Positions 24,778-34,208 of a DNA stretch of 40,846 nucleotides are shown one piece after another (position 1 is the first letter of the stretch; each line of letters starts with the position of its first letter). Source of the DNA: Bacillota bacterium (GTDB lineage Bacteria; Bacillota; Clostridia; Christensenellales; UBA1242). Both the position numbers and the translations under genes were made by a program. Below the pieces are notes generated by a model. It was given only the letters and a program-made list of their open reading frames with translations, ran no database searches and was not told where the DNA came from. The stretch is from positions 1 to 40,846 of the forward strand of contig WQSK01000004.1 of assembly GCA_009787915.1 (NCBI GenBank), in the 5' to 3' direction.

Positions 24778-26079
24778 TCACTTCCCCAAACAAAAGCGCG
24801 AAAATATCGTATCCAGCACGGCCTCGGACGTATTCGTCCCCGTAACATTTGATATATGAAACAAACCCGTAGACACGCACGACCCAACAAGGTCTATGGT
24901 TTCACCCTTTTTTAACGAAGATATCGCATAGTCCAAAGACTCTGATGCCAACCGAATTTGTTCGCGCTGTCGCATGTTTGCGTTGACCCGCGCGTTTGAC
25001 TTGCCCGCCACCCCAACGGTTTTTTCGATGATTTGTGATTTCAAGGTATCAATCCCCTCGCCCGTTTTTGCCGAGGTATACACCCAGCCTGCTTTATGCT
25101 TTGTTTTTGTGGTGTCACACTTGTTCCGAACAACGATATGCACTTTTGATTTAACTAGGCTCATAATATCTTTATCGACCATATCCGTGTCTGTCACAAC
25201 AATAGCAACATCACACTCCTCGGCAAGTTTGCGCGTCCGCTCTTGCCCACATTTTTCAATTTTGTTACCTCCGCTTCGCAAACCCGCGGTGTCGAGGAAA
25301 ACAACCTTGTACCCCTCAATCTGGATAGCCTCGGAAATTGTGTCTGTTGTTGTTCCTGCGATGTCGGTGACGATACTGCGACTGGTTCCCAATATCGCGT
25401 TAAAAATTGAACTCTTGCCGACATTTGGCGCACCAAAAAATGCCACGCGAATCCCATTATAGATGTACTCGGCATTACGTTGGTTTTCATTAAGTTTTAA
25501 AAGGCTATTTTTGCACTCGGAAATTTGCGGTAGCACATTGGTTAAGGGCACATCCTCGGGGTGGTCGTTGTGTGCCTCGATTAAAGCCGATACACCCAAC
25601 AACTTTTTTTCAATATCAATCATCGTGTCATGAAATTCGGAATGTAAATATGCCGACCCCAATTCCGCCTCGGATTCGGCATGGATAATATTTGCAATCG
25701 CCTCGGCACCGCTAAGTGTCACACGCCCGCCTAGCAAAGCACGGCGCGTGAACTCGCCAGGTTCTGCCAAACGGCAACCGAGCGAAATCAAATGCTCTAT
25801 GGTTTTATCCAAGAGTATCTGCCCACCGTGCATTTGTAATTCAACAACATCTTCGCCTGTGAAACTTTTTGGGTTCTTGAAAAAAATTGCTACCGAATTA
25901 TCGCACACGAAACCAAACCAAACATTAACCGACGTTGCCTTTCTTGGTTCCAACAAAACACCCGTAATTTTTTGGGCTATGGCGTGTGCCTTGTCACCGC
26001 TGATACGTATTATACCCACCCCGCCAAGTCCTCGGGGTGTCGCAACAGCAACAATTGTGTCAGTGGATATCGAGCGCAC
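24778..26079 (-). CDS. mnmE: tRNA modification GTPase MnmE
   Basis: I choose the GTG at 26079 (VRSISTDTIVAVATPRGLGG), giving 433 residues. The track's longer start lies well inside the upstream gene. The N-terminal folate-binding domain is followed by a helical region with the inserted G domain: P-loop GAPNVGKSS, DIAGTT, DTAGLR and NKCD. The C-terminus is FCLGK, the essential Cys motif. With MnmG it makes the cmnm5 modification at U34 of certain tRNAs. The G2-region arginine usual in DIAGTTRD is Thr here. The start overlaps the end of the single-TM protein gene by 20 nt. Confidence 0.96.
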   Translation of the reverse strand: MRSISTDTIVAVATPRGLGGVGIIRISGDKAHAIAQKITGVLLEPRKATSVNVWFGFVCDNSVAIFFKNPKSFTGEDVVELQMHGGQILLDKTIEHLISLGCRLAEPGEFTRRALLGGRVTLSGAEAIANIIHAESEAELGSAYLHSEFHDTMIDIEKKLLGVSALIEAHNDHPEDVPLTNVLPQISECKNSLLKLNENQRNAEYIYNGIRVAFFGAPNVGKSSIFNAILGTSRSIVTDIAGTTTDTISEAIQIEGYKVVFLDTAGLRSGGNKIEKCGQERTRKLAEECDVAIVVTDTDMVDKDIMSLVKSKVHIVVRNKCDTTKTKHKAGWVYTSAKTGEGIDTLKSQIIEKTVGVAGKSNARVNANMRQREQIRLASESLDYAISSLKKGETIDLVGSCVSTGLFHISNVTGTNTSEAVLDTIFSRFCLGK

Positions 26080-26845
26080 GGACAAAATCCCAAAGCCTTG
26101 TATAATTTCCGTAAACCGTAACGACGTGTCTGAGCGAGAAACTTGTGCCTCCGCCGACTGCATTCGGATTTGTTGTGGCGAGATACCAGCGTTGTGCACC
26201 AAAGCCACCCTCTCTTAACGGGATATAAATTCTGAAAACATCCATATCGGATACCAAACGCTCACCTTCGTCATTGTGTAAAAACTCAAACTCTGTACGC
26301 GAGTCTGGAACAGGCGAAATACGGAAAACTGGTCTTGCAAATTCTATGACAATTGAATTTTGAGCAAAGGAACTCTCAAACGATGTTCCGCATTGAACAA
26401 ACCCATTGTTCCAACCTGTGGAGCCTCGTGGTCGTCCGCGGAAAACATCGGCAAGAACATTTGTCCTTGACCCTCGATGCAAAAGATTCAATACCTCCGC
26501 CATGGGTGCATAATGAAGATGTGTAGAATCGTTTGCACTTATCATCTCGCCTGGGCTGTTTGCATTTGCATTTCTATAGGTAATCATGAAAACATCTTCT
26601 TTCAAAATTTCGTGTCCGAAATTGCGCGGTATAGCAACCATTACAATCGACGCGGTTCCAAAACCAACAATCAAAAACACAACAAACGACACGGCCCAAA
26701 TAATAGCCATACGCGGAGTAATATTTTTTGTAAAACCAAAGATACGTTCGTTGAAAGATTTTGGGCGCGCGGTGTCGTCCTTTGGGGCGTCTATGGCCTT
26801 TTGTCTTTCTTCGTCCGTTGTGGACCCTGGTTTATACTCGCTCAT
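26060..26845 (-). CDS. Single-pass membrane protein co-transcribed with ftsH
   Basis: The 261-residue protein has a cytoplasmic, charged N-terminus ([35 protein letters not shown]), one TM helix (MAIIWAVSFVVFLIVGFGTASIVMVAI) and an outside domain of about 190 residues. That domain is beta-rich with many Asn, Arg and Gly. I recognise no family. Its start overlaps the ftsH stop by 4 nt (ATGA) and mnmE starts inside its end, so it is embedded in this operon. A type II membrane protein made with an FtsH that has an enlarged outside domain could be a partner or adaptor, analogous in position to HflK/HflC; this is inference. Confidence 0.8.
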   Translation of the reverse strand: MSEYKPGSTTDEERQKAIDAPKDDTARPKSFNERIFGFTKNITPRMAIIWAVSFVVFLIVGFGTASIVMVAIPRNFGHEILKEDVFMITYRNANANSPGEMISANDSTHLHYAPMAEVLNLLHRGSRTNVLADVFRGRPRGSTGWNNGFVQCGTSFESSFAQNSIVIEFARPVFRISPVPDSRTEFEFLHNDEGERLVSDMDVFRIYIPLREGGFGAQRWYLATTNPNAVGGGTSFSLRHVVTVYGNYTRLWDFVRALDIH

Positions 26846-29505
26846 TCATTTTCCTTTTTCTCTTGATTTTCTGGCGTCTTAACAACTGGTTTCTTCGCCA
26901 CAGGCTTTCTTGGCGCAGTCGGTTTTTTTGCCTGGACAGGCTTTTCCTCTGAACCTGGCTCGGTTTCTGTAACCTCGGCCACTTTCACCGCCCTAGCCAA
27001 AATACTATCATATTCCGCCAAATTGTCAAGAGTCGGGAGTTGCGTCAACTCGTTCCCGTCCCTAACGTGCTGTCTGGCTTTTTCCATTTTTTCTTCCAAC
27101 TCAGCCAGTTTTTCAGGAGTCGACAACTTTGCCTCAACATAACGCTTGCTGTGCTTAAGAATTTTGTCCAATTCAACATCCAATAACTCTATCTCTGAAT
27201 TAATGCGGTCACGTTCTTCCGAGGATTTGGACTCCGCATCACGTTCTTCCATTTTTTTGATAACGTCTTTCGCAGACTTACCCTCCATGATAAGTGCAAT
27301 ATCCGCCGCATAAATTGTTTCGCGTTCAAGCAACACTTTTTTCATAACCTCGGCATGAGATTTGTGTTTTGTCAAAATCTCGGTAGCGCGTTTTTCGGCA
27401 TCCATTATCAGTGCCTTAATCTCGCCGTCAATCACAGATTGAAGTGCTTCCGAGCGGTTTTGGCTGTTATATAAACGCAGTGCCATTTCTTCTTCTTTAC
27501 CATAATAAAGAGGCCCAAGTTTTTTCGACATACCAAACGTTGTTACCATGTACTCGGCAAGGTTTGTTGCAACCTTGATATCGTTTGATGCACCCGTACA
27601 AATGTCACCATGGAAAAGTTGTTCCGCAACACGCCCACCCATAAGCATCGCCAATCTATGCGACAACTCGGTTTTCGATTTATGTTGTGTTTCTTTTTCA
27701 TGGTCGTTTGTTAGGGTATAACCTGCCGCCATACCACGCGGGATAATAGAAACCTCTTGCACCGTTTGGTCAGGTTGCAAAACACGGGAAATAATCGCGT
27801 GACCTGCCTCGTGATAAGCCGTAATTTTTTTATCTTCTTCGGTAATGATTCGGCTTTTTTTCTGTGGTCCAAGTATAACCTTGTTAATACCCTCGGTAAT
27901 ATCAGACATACTGATTTTACGTTTGTCTTTTTTTGCGGCAATAATCGCGGCTTCGTTCAACAAGTTCTCGATATCAGCACCCGAAAACCCAGACACGATT
28001 TGCGCAACACGCTTAAGGTCAACATCGCCGCCCAATGGTTTGCCCTTGGCGTGGACTTTAAGGATTTGCTCGCGCCCCTTAACATCAGGGAGTTGCACAA
28101 CAATTTGCCTGTCAAATCGACCTGGGCGTAAAAGTGCTTGGTCCAAAATATCTGGACGGTTTGTGGCGGCAATAACAATAACGCCCTCCGATTTTGTAAA
28201 GCCATCCATTTGAACCAAAAGTTGGTTAAGGGTTTGTTCGTTTTCTTCAGAAACACCGCTGACCCCTACACCGCGCATACGTGCGATAGAGTCAATTTCG
28301 TCAATAAAGATAATCGCAGGTGCGTTTGCTTTTGCGGTTTCAAAAAGGTCGCGCATACGGCTTGGTCCAACACCAACAAGCATCTCCGAGAAGTCCGAAC
28401 CGCTTATTGAAAAGAAATGAACCCCTGCTTCCCCTGCAATTGCTTTTGCCAAAAGTGTTTTTCCTGTACCTGGTTGTCCCACAAGCAAAACACCTTTAGG
28501 GATACGGGCACCGAGGTCGAGGAATTTCTTTGGGTTTCTTAGGAAATCAACAATTTCCATAACCTGTTCTTTTTCTTCTTCGATACCTGCGACGTTTGCA
28601 AATTTTACATCGCCACCGATTGTATGTGTCGCACGGTTTTTACCCATGTTTCCCAAACCGCCACGGCTTGAAAACGACCTAAATATAAGGAACGCAACCA
28701 ACAGGAATACCATGATTGAAAGGACACTTAAGATGTTTCCAAAGTTAAACCAGTTTGACGGAATCTCACTTGAATTTACATGGAACGAATAACGTGCCGC
28801 GAACTGATTTACAAAAGTATTTACTTGACGGATGTGTGCCCATTGTTCGTTTGATAAGTTCGCATGAGGGGATACCTCGTTTCCCAAAAACCCTGCTAAC
28901 TCGCTTGGGTCAATGTTAAATGCACCCTCAACATAGTCATCATCGGTCGAAGTAAGACCATAGTTTGCAGTTAGAAATGTATTAAGCAAATCCGCAAGCG
29001 CGCGTGCCTGTACATTTACGAAAGAGTTATAAGCCATCCAAATTGCGCTGATGTCGTGAACCATTGTATAATGGAAAACATATGTAGCATGACGGCTTGG
29101 GTTACTTTGGAATCTGTCCAACATTTGCGGGTCGGTGAAGCCATGTCTTAAAACATAGAATTGATTCCCTTGCTGTACAATAGCAGCGATGTTGCTTGTA
29201 GGAATATAGACATAGTGATGACCGAAATCGTCACTACCAAAACGAACATCTGTTGTTTCGCCTTCTATGGTTTGTCTAAGCCTTGTTGTTTCAAAAATCC
29301 ATGCGCCATTTGGCCCAATTGGTTTTGAAACCAAACCGATATCACGCGTGAACTGTGTGTAGGTTGAACGCCGTACTTGTGTCCCGCACGCGTTCATAGA
29401 ATTCATAATCAAAAAAAGTACTAATACAATAGTAACAATGTAAAACAGCGATGACCCGCCGCGTCTTCTTTGTTGTGGTGCTTGTTGTTGCTGTTCAGTG
29501 CTCAT
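26842..29505 (-). CDS. ftsH: ATP-dependent zinc metalloprotease FtsH with enlarged outer domain and C-terminal extension
   Basis: Starting at [10 protein letters not shown] (887 aa) the order is: TM1 (19-36), an outside domain of about 220 residues (usually about 75-100), TM2 (about 256-278), AAA+ ATPase, peptidase, and a long tail. The Walker A is GQPGTGKT (343-350), Walker B IIFIDEID, and the arginine-finger region [19 protein letters not shown]. The zinc site is HEAGH (565-569) with Asp in TGASNDIK. The pore loop reads EMLVGVG where nearly all FtsH have MFVGVG. After about residue 745 a coiled-coil and a Lys/Pro-rich tail add some 140 residues. It degrades membrane and cytosolic proteins. 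CATACT ends 6 nt before this ATG. Confidence 0.95.
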   Translation of the reverse strand: MSTEQQQQAPQQRRRGGSSLFYIVTIVLVLFLIMNSMNACGTQVRRSTYTQFTRDIGLVSKPIGPNGAWIFETTRLRQTIEGETTDVRFGSDDFGHHYVYIPTSNIAAIVQQGNQFYVLRHGFTDPQMLDRFQSNPSRHATYVFHYTMVHDISAIWMAYNSFVNVQARALADLLNTFLTANYGLTSTDDDYVEGAFNIDPSELAGFLGNEVSPHANLSNEQWAHIRQVNTFVNQFAARYSFHVNSSEIPSNWFNFGNILSVLSIMVFLLVAFLIFRSFSSRGGLGNMGKNRATHTIGGDVKFANVAGIEEEKEQVMEIVDFLRNPKKFLDLGARIPKGVLLVGQPGTGKTLLAKAIAGEAGVHFFSISGSDFSEMLVGVGPSRMRDLFETAKANAPAIIFIDEIDSIARMRGVGVSGVSEENEQTLNQLLVQMDGFTKSEGVIVIAATNRPDILDQALLRPGRFDRQIVVQLPDVKGREQILKVHAKGKPLGGDVDLKRVAQIVSGFSGADIENLLNEAAIIAAKKDKRKISMSDITEGINKVILGPQKKSRIITEEDKKITAYHEAGHAIISRVLQPDQTVQEVSIIPRGMAAGYTLTNDHEKETQHKSKTELSHRLAMLMGGRVAEQLFHGDICTGASNDIKVATNLAEYMVTTFGMSKKLGPLYYGKEEEMALRLYNSQNRSEALQSVIDGEIKALIMDAEKRATEILTKHKSHAEVMKKVLLERETIYAADIALIMEGKSAKDVIKKMEERDAESKSSEERDRINSEIELLDVELDKILKHSKRYVEAKLSTPEKLAELEEKMEKARQHVRDGNELTQLPTLDNLAEYDSILARAVKVAEVTETEPGSEEKPVQAKKPTAPRKPVAKKPVVKTPENQEKKENE

Positions 29506-29555
29506 GTCCATAGTATGCCATATGACAAAATTAAAATACAAGCCAAATCAGAAAA

Positions 29556-30260
29556 TTATTCAATAGTTGGGCCAACTTCTTTATTTATTTCTTCGATACT
29601 TGGCAAAGCATTAATCTTGTCAAGAAGATAATCTTCGCACCAATATTGTGTTACGTCCTCGTGGTTCGGGAAGTATATATGACCAAATTTTTTGGTACGG
29701 GCAATGTATTCTTCTACTTTTTCGTTATACTCTGGTTTTCCAAGGCTGAGGCTCCCCGCCGTATAAAGTTGTCTTGGGTTAGATGTGTATTTGCTTTCCG
29801 CAAAGCCAAAAGTTACCAACTGCCCATTTTTAATGAAAGTCTGACCAAGGCGCGACATCAAATGCAAGTTTCTTCTATCTGCCCATTTTTCTGTAAGAAC
29901 AGAAGCCCTGTCACGGTCATATTCGTCATGGATAATAATGCTGTCGCCATAGCCTCGTGTTGCAACCCAACCCTCTGCCATAGTCACTTGGTCGAAAAAC
30001 CAATTAATCTGGTCCTCTGTCATTGTACCATTGTTAAACAAATCTAAATCAACTTCGGGTTCGTATTTCCACCCAAGTGATTCAAGCCATGCTTTTGCGT
30101 CAAAGCCATGTTCTTCTCCGTCTACACCAAGTTGGTTTGCTGGAAAAATGCTTTTTGGAACAAGCAAAGTTCTGTTCTCGTCTTTTTTACGTAACTCTGC
30201 ACGCAATTGCTCGTTTGTTGGGATTGCATCCCGTCTTGGAAATAAATTAATTGAACTCAT
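29556..30260 (-). CDS. Hypothetical protein, 234 aa
   Basis: I recognise no family. The protein begins MSSINLFPRRDAIPTNEQLRAELRKKDENR and has no signal peptide or TM helix. It is rich in aromatic and acidic residues (WLESLGWKYEPEVDLDLF, YGDSIIIHDEYDRDRA, HIYFPNHEDVTQYWCEDYLL). It looks like a compact cytosolic alpha/beta protein. TTGACT (30293-30288), 17 nt, TATACG (30270-30265) lies 4 nt before the ATG, so the transcript would be nearly leaderless. It lies upstream of ftsH on the same strand, separated by the ftsH promoter. Confidence 0.75.
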   Translation of the reverse strand: MSSINLFPRRDAIPTNEQLRAELRKKDENRTLLVPKSIFPANQLGVDGEEHGFDAKAWLESLGWKYEPEVDLDLFNNGTMTEDQINWFFDQVTMAEGWVATRGYGDSIIIHDEYDRDRASVLTEKWADRRNLHLMSRLGQTFIKNGQLVTFGFAESKYTSNPRQLYTAGSLSLGKPEYNEKVEEYIARTKKFGHIYFPNHEDVTQYWCEDYLLDKINALPSIEEINKEVGPTIE

Positions 30261-30264
30261 ATGT

Positions 30265-30293
30265 CGTATATACCATAGTTTTGGACTAAAGTC
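30265..30293 (-). promoter_or_regulatory. Near-leaderless promoter of the 234-aa gene
   Basis: TTGACT, a 17-nt spacer and TATACG end 4 nt before the start codon at 30260. The only sequence between is ACAT. Confidence 0.55.
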
Positions 30294-30299
30294 AATAGG

Positions 30300-30944
30300 C
30301 TATTTAAAAACATCGTGTTTCATAATATATTCTGCGATTGATTTGAACAATGGTTCATCTTCAAACACGCGTTCAATATCATTCCCAATCCAAAAGTCCG
30401 AAAACCGTTTATATCCGCGGTCTTTCCACTTTTCAATTCTGATTCTTTGAATATCGCTTGGTGTTAGTTTATCGAACTTCATTGCGCCCGACTCGTCATA
30501 ATATTTGCATTGCAGGTCACACTCGAGTTTATCAACAAGATACGCAAATCGCGCCTCTTTTGTTTTTTGTTCGTCGTATTCCTTGTATATTTTTTTAATT
30601 TCGCTACCATTTACGAGGCCACCCAAAATCTTTTTCACCGCCTCTAGTTCAATTCGTTGTTTCTCTTGTTTTGTTACGACACTCCCCGTTGCTGGGATAT
30701 CGCCAATTATGCACTCGCCCAACTCATGTATCGCAATCATAAGTGCAACCTTACTTATATCAAACCCAAGGTCAAACTCCGCGTTAATCGCCAAAGCCAA
30801 CATCTGGGTTCCATAAATATGTTCCGCCACCGATTCGATTCTGTCGCTTTGAATACCACAATCTATCCACCCAGTTCGCGGGAGGGTTTTCAAGCGGTGT
30901 GTTATTGCATAAAAATCACAAACGTTTTTAATTTGATTAGCCAC
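30300..30944 (-). CDS. YfbR/HDDC2-like HD-domain protein, paralogue 1 (HD motif reads HE)
   Basis: I place the start at the GTG of VANQIKNVCDFYAITHRLK (214 aa), because this aligns exactly with MDKRIKNVCEFYAITHRLK of the next gene and lies 6 nt after a TATACT box. Blocks AEHIYGTQMLAL, LMIAIHELGECIIGDIPATG and LVDKLECDLQCKYYDES match the YfbR/HDDC2 group of HD phosphohydrolases (5'-deoxynucleotidases). The hallmark His-Asp is His-Glu in AIHELGE. It is a tandem paralogue of the gene at 30998-31639 and differs across the whole length, so duplication was not recent. Confidence 0.88.
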   Translation of the reverse strand: MANQIKNVCDFYAITHRLKTLPRTGWIDCGIQSDRIESVAEHIYGTQMLALAINAEFDLGFDISKVALMIAIHELGECIIGDIPATGSVVTKQEKQRIELEAVKKILGGLVNGSEIKKIYKEYDEQKTKEARFAYLVDKLECDLQCKYYDESGAMKFDKLTPSDIQRIRIEKWKDRGYKRFSDFWIGNDIERVFEDEPLFKSIAEYIMKHDVFK

Positions 30945-30972
30945 AACAAAAGTATACATGATAGACTATCAT
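30945..30972 (-). promoter_or_regulatory. Leaderless promoter with palindrome upstream of paralogue 1
   Basis: TATACT on the minus strand ends 6 nt before the GTG at 30944. Directly behind it lies ATGATAG-A-CTATCAT (30958-30972), a perfect 7-1-7 inverted repeat in the -10/-35 spacer, the position of a repressor operator. Confidence 0.5.
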
Positions 30973-30997
30973 ATGCCATACAGAAAAATTAAAAATA

Positions 30998-31639
30998 TTA
31001 GTTAAAGACTTTATTTTTCAAAAGATACTCTGCAATAGCATTAAAGATTTTGTCATCTCCAAAAATATTTCGCCTGTCATGTTCAATAAAACCCTCGACC
31101 AAAGTCCTGCATCCATACTTTTTATGTTTCAAGAGCATCTCCTTTGCCGACTTGTTCGTAACACGTTTTTCATCCGCATAGCCCATTTCTTCGTTATACT
31201 TGAATTCGAAATCACACTCGATTTTTTCCACGAGGTACGCAAACTTTGCCTCATCGGTTTTGCGCTCCTCGAATTGGGCAAAGAGTTCCAACAACTCCCC
31301 TGCATTACTTATGCCCGCAAAAATCTTTTGGACGGCCTCCAATTCAAGTCGGGCTTTTTCTTCTTTTGAAATCGGGCAACCAGTGTCACCGAGGTCGCCA
31401 ATCACGCACTCGCCCAATTCATGAATCGCAATCATAAGTGCAACCTTTTTAAGGTCCAATTTCAAATCAAACTCGCTGTGAATTGCAAGAGCCAACATTT
31501 GGGAACCATAAACGTGTTCCGCGACACTCTCAAACCGTTCGCGCTCTATCGCCCAAGTCGTCTGCCCCGCACGAATCAGGTTTTTCAACCTGTGCGTAAT
31601 CGCGTAAAATTCACAAACATTTTTGATTCTTTTGTCCAT
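30998..31639 (-). CDS. YfbR/HDDC2-like HD-domain protein, paralogue 2 (HD motif reads HE)
   Basis: The 213-residue protein shares with paralogue 1 the blocks KNVCEFYAITHRLKNL, SVAEHVYGSQMLALAIHSEFDL, KVALMIAIHELGECVIGD and LVEKIECDFEFKYNEE. These fit YfbR-type deoxynucleotidases, with Glu again in place of the HD aspartate. The ATG directly follows the ispH stop (TGAATG), so translation is coupled to ispH. A TATGCT box 7 nt upstream may also give a short transcript. The link to isoprenoid genes is probably only operon position. Confidence 0.9.
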   Translation of the reverse strand: MDKRIKNVCEFYAITHRLKNLIRAGQTTWAIERERFESVAEHVYGSQMLALAIHSEFDLKLDLKKVALMIAIHELGECVIGDLGDTGCPISKEEKARLELEAVQKIFAGISNAGELLELFAQFEERKTDEAKFAYLVEKIECDFEFKYNEEMGYADEKRVTNKSAKEMLLKHKKYGCRTLVEGFIEHDRRNIFGDDKIFNAIAEYLLKNKVFN

Positions 31640-32488
31640 TCAAAAAGCATACAAGCGTTTTTGAACCTCGTCAATTAAATACTCTGGACATGACACCCCA
31701 CCCACAAGTCCACAACTCTTTTTTCCCGCAAACCAATCTTTGTTAATCTCGTCCGCGGATTCGATATGATACGTGGGTTTATACTTGGAGGCGGTTGTTT
31801 TAAGTAGCACCGTGTTGTGCGAGGCTTTTCCCCCAACAACAATAACAACGTCCACGGATTTTGCAAGTGTGGCGACCTCCTTTTGTCGTTCCCTAACCGC
31901 CGAACAGGTCGTATCAACCAAATCGTGTCCAACACCTTTTTCTTTGAAAGTCACAGATATCTCCAACAAGTCGGTTTGGTTTTTTGTGGTCTGGGCAAGG
32001 AGTGCAATCTTTTGACCATGACGGACGTGTTCAAGCAAAGAAGGTATATTGCTAATCGCTTCGTCCACGGTTTCGACCACAAAGATATTATCGTTTGCGT
32101 AACCCACATGACCGATTGTTTCGGGGTGCTTTTTGTCGCCAAACAAAACAATATAATAACCAGCCTCGGTCAACTCGCGAACTTTGTGGTGAACCTTTTT
32201 AACCGTCGGGCAGGTCGAATCCACCAAATCTATGCCCTTGTTACGAAGTTCATCCTCGACCCTTTTTGGCAAACCATGTGCGGTGATAATTGCCTTTTGT
32301 TTGGAAACAATCTTTTTATAATCGGGTTGTATTGTGATTCCAAAGTCCTTTTCCAAGCGGTTGTTAATAACAGGGTTTCTTAAAATAGGACCGCCGATTA
32401 AAACCGAGTTCGGATTTCCTTCCGCAATATCTATCGCGCGTTTCGCCCCAAAGCAAAGACCGCTACTTTTACAAACTACAACTTTCAT
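31640..32488 (-). CDS. ispH: 4-hydroxy-3-methylbut-2-enyl diphosphate reductase
   Basis: The 282-residue protein carries the three cluster cysteines: SSGLCFGAKRAID (first, in place of GFCxGV), STCPTVKKVH and TTCSAVRERQ. Substrate-binding blocks TAHGLPK, KKHPETIGHVGY, AQTTKNQ and GGKASHNT are also present. It makes IPP and DMAPP in the last step of the MEP pathway using a [4Fe-4S] cluster. Its start overlaps the ispG stop by 4 nt, so the last two pathway steps are encoded together. Confidence 0.96.
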   Translation of the reverse strand: MKVVVCKSSGLCFGAKRAIDIAEGNPNSVLIGGPILRNPVINNRLEKDFGITIQPDYKKIVSKQKAIITAHGLPKRVEDELRNKGIDLVDSTCPTVKKVHHKVRELTEAGYYIVLFGDKKHPETIGHVGYANDNIFVVETVDEAISNIPSLLEHVRHGQKIALLAQTTKNQTDLLEISVTFKEKGVGHDLVDTTCSAVRERQKEVATLAKSVDVVIVVGGKASHNTVLLKTTASKYKPTYHIESADEINKDWFAGKKSCGLVGGVSCPEYLIDEVQKRLYAF

Positions 32489-33543
32489 CTCCCACCTGCC
32501 ATTTTATTGATTTCTTTCATAAGTTCATCCACCATTTTATTCTCTGACACGGTCTTTAAAACCTTACCGTTTTTGAACAAAACACCTTGACCCCTCCCGC
32601 ACGCAATTCCGATGTCGGATTGGCTTGCCTCACCTGGTCCATTTACCGCACAGCCCATAACTGCTACCTTTATATGTTTGTTGATACCAGCACATTGTTT
32701 CTCGACCTCGTTCGCAATTGGGATAAGGTCAACCTCCGTCCTCGCACACGTTGGACAAGATATAACCTCTACACCAAACTTTCTTAAATCCAGTGCACTT
32801 AAGATTTGTTTGCAATAATAGATTTCTTCCACTGGGTCACCCGTGAGCGAAACCCGAATAGTATCCCCAATCCCGTGATGCAAAAGTGTCCCCAGCCTCA
32901 CCGCGGATTTAATCGACCCCGACCTAATTGTTCCAGATTCTGTGATACCGATGTGTATGGGATAGTCAAACTTTTTTGCGAGCAACAAATTGGTTTCAAT
33001 CGTCATCGGCACATTTGAACACTTTACGGAAATACAAATATCGTAAAAGCCCAAATCCTCCAAAATTTTAACACTACGCTCGGTACTCTCGGTCAAACCC
33101 TCGGCTGTTACTCCGCCGTGTTTTTTCAAAATATCTTTTTCAACCGAACCCGAGTTCAACCCAACCCGTATTGGTATTTTATATTCTTTCGCCACGTCAA
33201 CAACATGTTTGATTTTATCAAGTCCGCCCAAAGTCCCTGGATTAATCCGAATCTTGTCCGCCCCATGTCTAATAGATTCAACCGCAAGTTTATAATCAAA
33301 ATGAATATCCGCCTCGATAGGTATGTTGATTTGTTTTTTAATCTCGGAAATAGCCTTTGCCGAATCCAAACACGGCACGGCGACACGTACAAGTTCACAA
33401 CCCACACTCTCCAACGCCTTGATTTGCGCAACCGTGGCTCTTATATCTTTTGTCGGTGTGTTTGTCATTGATTGAATAACAATTGGGCTCTCACCACCCA
33501 TTTTTATTTTCCCGACATTTATTACACGCGTGACTTTTGGCAT
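32485..33543 (-). CDS. ispG: 4-hydroxy-3-methylbut-2-en-1-yl diphosphate synthase
   Basis: I start at MPKVTRVINVGKIKMGG (352 aa), because the extra 40 residues in the track are unlike IspG and cover the promoter. The TIM-barrel part contains GGESPIVIQSMTNTPT, DIHFDYKLA and KIRINPG. The C-terminal reductase-like part holds the cluster cysteines in VISCPTCART and VAVMGCAVNGPGEA. It converts ME-cPP to HMBPP. TTGCAA (33580-33575), 18 nt, TATCCT (33556-33551) ends 7 nt before the ATG; there is no Shine-Dalgarno. Confidence 0.96.
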   Translation of the reverse strand: MPKVTRVINVGKIKMGGESPIVIQSMTNTPTKDIRATVAQIKALESVGCELVRVAVPCLDSAKAISEIKKQINIPIEADIHFDYKLAVESIRHGADKIRINPGTLGGLDKIKHVVDVAKEYKIPIRVGLNSGSVEKDILKKHGGVTAEGLTESTERSVKILEDLGFYDICISVKCSNVPMTIETNLLLAKKFDYPIHIGITESGTIRSGSIKSAVRLGTLLHHGIGDTIRVSLTGDPVEEIYYCKQILSALDLRKFGVEVISCPTCARTEVDLIPIANEVEKQCAGINKHIKVAVMGCAVNGPGEASQSDIGIACGRGQGVLFKNGKVLKTVSENKMVDELMKEINKMAGGR

Positions 33544-33550
33544 TCCATCT

Positions 33551-33603
33551 AGGATAACAAATGTGCTCTTGATATTGCAAATTAAATGTGCTAGTTTAAT
33601 TTC
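33551..33603. promoter_or_regulatory. Back-to-back leaderless promoters of ispG and the 198-aa gene
   Basis: Leftward: TTGCAA, 18 nt, TATCCT, 7 nt, ATG (33543). Rightward: TTGATA (33569-33574), 17 nt, TAGTTT (33592-33597), 7 nt, ATG (33605). The rightward -10 is weak. Confidence 0.5.
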
Positions 33604-33604
33604 G

Positions 33605-34201
33605 ATGAAGAAAGAAATTATGGAAACTTGTAGATGGGCGGAGCGCATGGCAATGCCCAACATTTTACATGAAGAAGTCGCCGACTTGTTTCTTGAACAT
33701 TTTCCCGAAATGCTTATTAACGAAGCACGGAACTATGCTCTGTTTTTGTTAAACGAACGTGATGCCCGAAACGTTGTTGGGTACACAGACCAAAAGCGCG
33801 TCGATGCCTTTAAACAGGAGATGCGTTATATAGAGCAAAAATATTTTGTCACTGCAGACGATATCGTTAAAAAATATCAACTAATAGAAAAGTACAGAAC
33901 TGCGCTACATGAATACAAAAAACTGCAAGATTATAAAATCAAACGTGAGAGTCAAAGAATCGACCTAAAACATCTTTCGGAAAAAGATTTGTGGGAATAT
34001 CTTGAGTTTGCGACGAACGACTTTTTAATATCTGAAAAATTTGGAATGGACAAAACTGTTTCTGCCACACCAGAGTTTTTGGACTATGCAAAACGAAATG
34101 TAAGAAGTGACTTGAATTCACACCTGCGCAGAGGCGGTATAGTGCATGACTATGATGAACTCAAAGAACAATTGTCAAACGCAGAAGAATATTTTTTGTA
34201 A
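33605..34201 (+). CDS. Hypothetical helical protein, 198 aa
   Basis: I use the ATG at 33605 (MKKEIMETCRWAERM), giving 198 residues, rather than the track's start, which lies inside ispG. The protein is charged and almost entirely helical (HEEVADLFLEHFPEMLINEARNYALFLLNE, DIVKKYQLIEKYRTALHEYKKLQDYKIKRESQ). No family is recognised, and there is no TM helix or signal peptide. It lies just left of the mobile island. Its 3' end is intact, so the island did not obviously disrupt it. Confidence 0.75.
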   Translation: MKKEIMETCRWAERMAMPNILHEEVADLFLEHFPEMLINEARNYALFLLNERDARNVVGYTDQKRVDAFKQEMRYIEQKYFVTADDIVKKYQLIEKYRTALHEYKKLQDYKIKRESQRIDLKHLSEKDLWEYLEFATNDFLISEKFGMDKTVSATPEFLDYAKRNVRSDLNSHLRRGGIVHDYDELKEQLSNAEEYFL

Positions 34202-34208
34202 ATATCAA

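Noticed and set aside
24777-26208. Long N-terminal extensions of UvrC and MnmE in the ORF track
   Set aside because: The added residues lie in upstream coding sequence and do not resemble the families; internal starts at 24776 and 26079 fit better.
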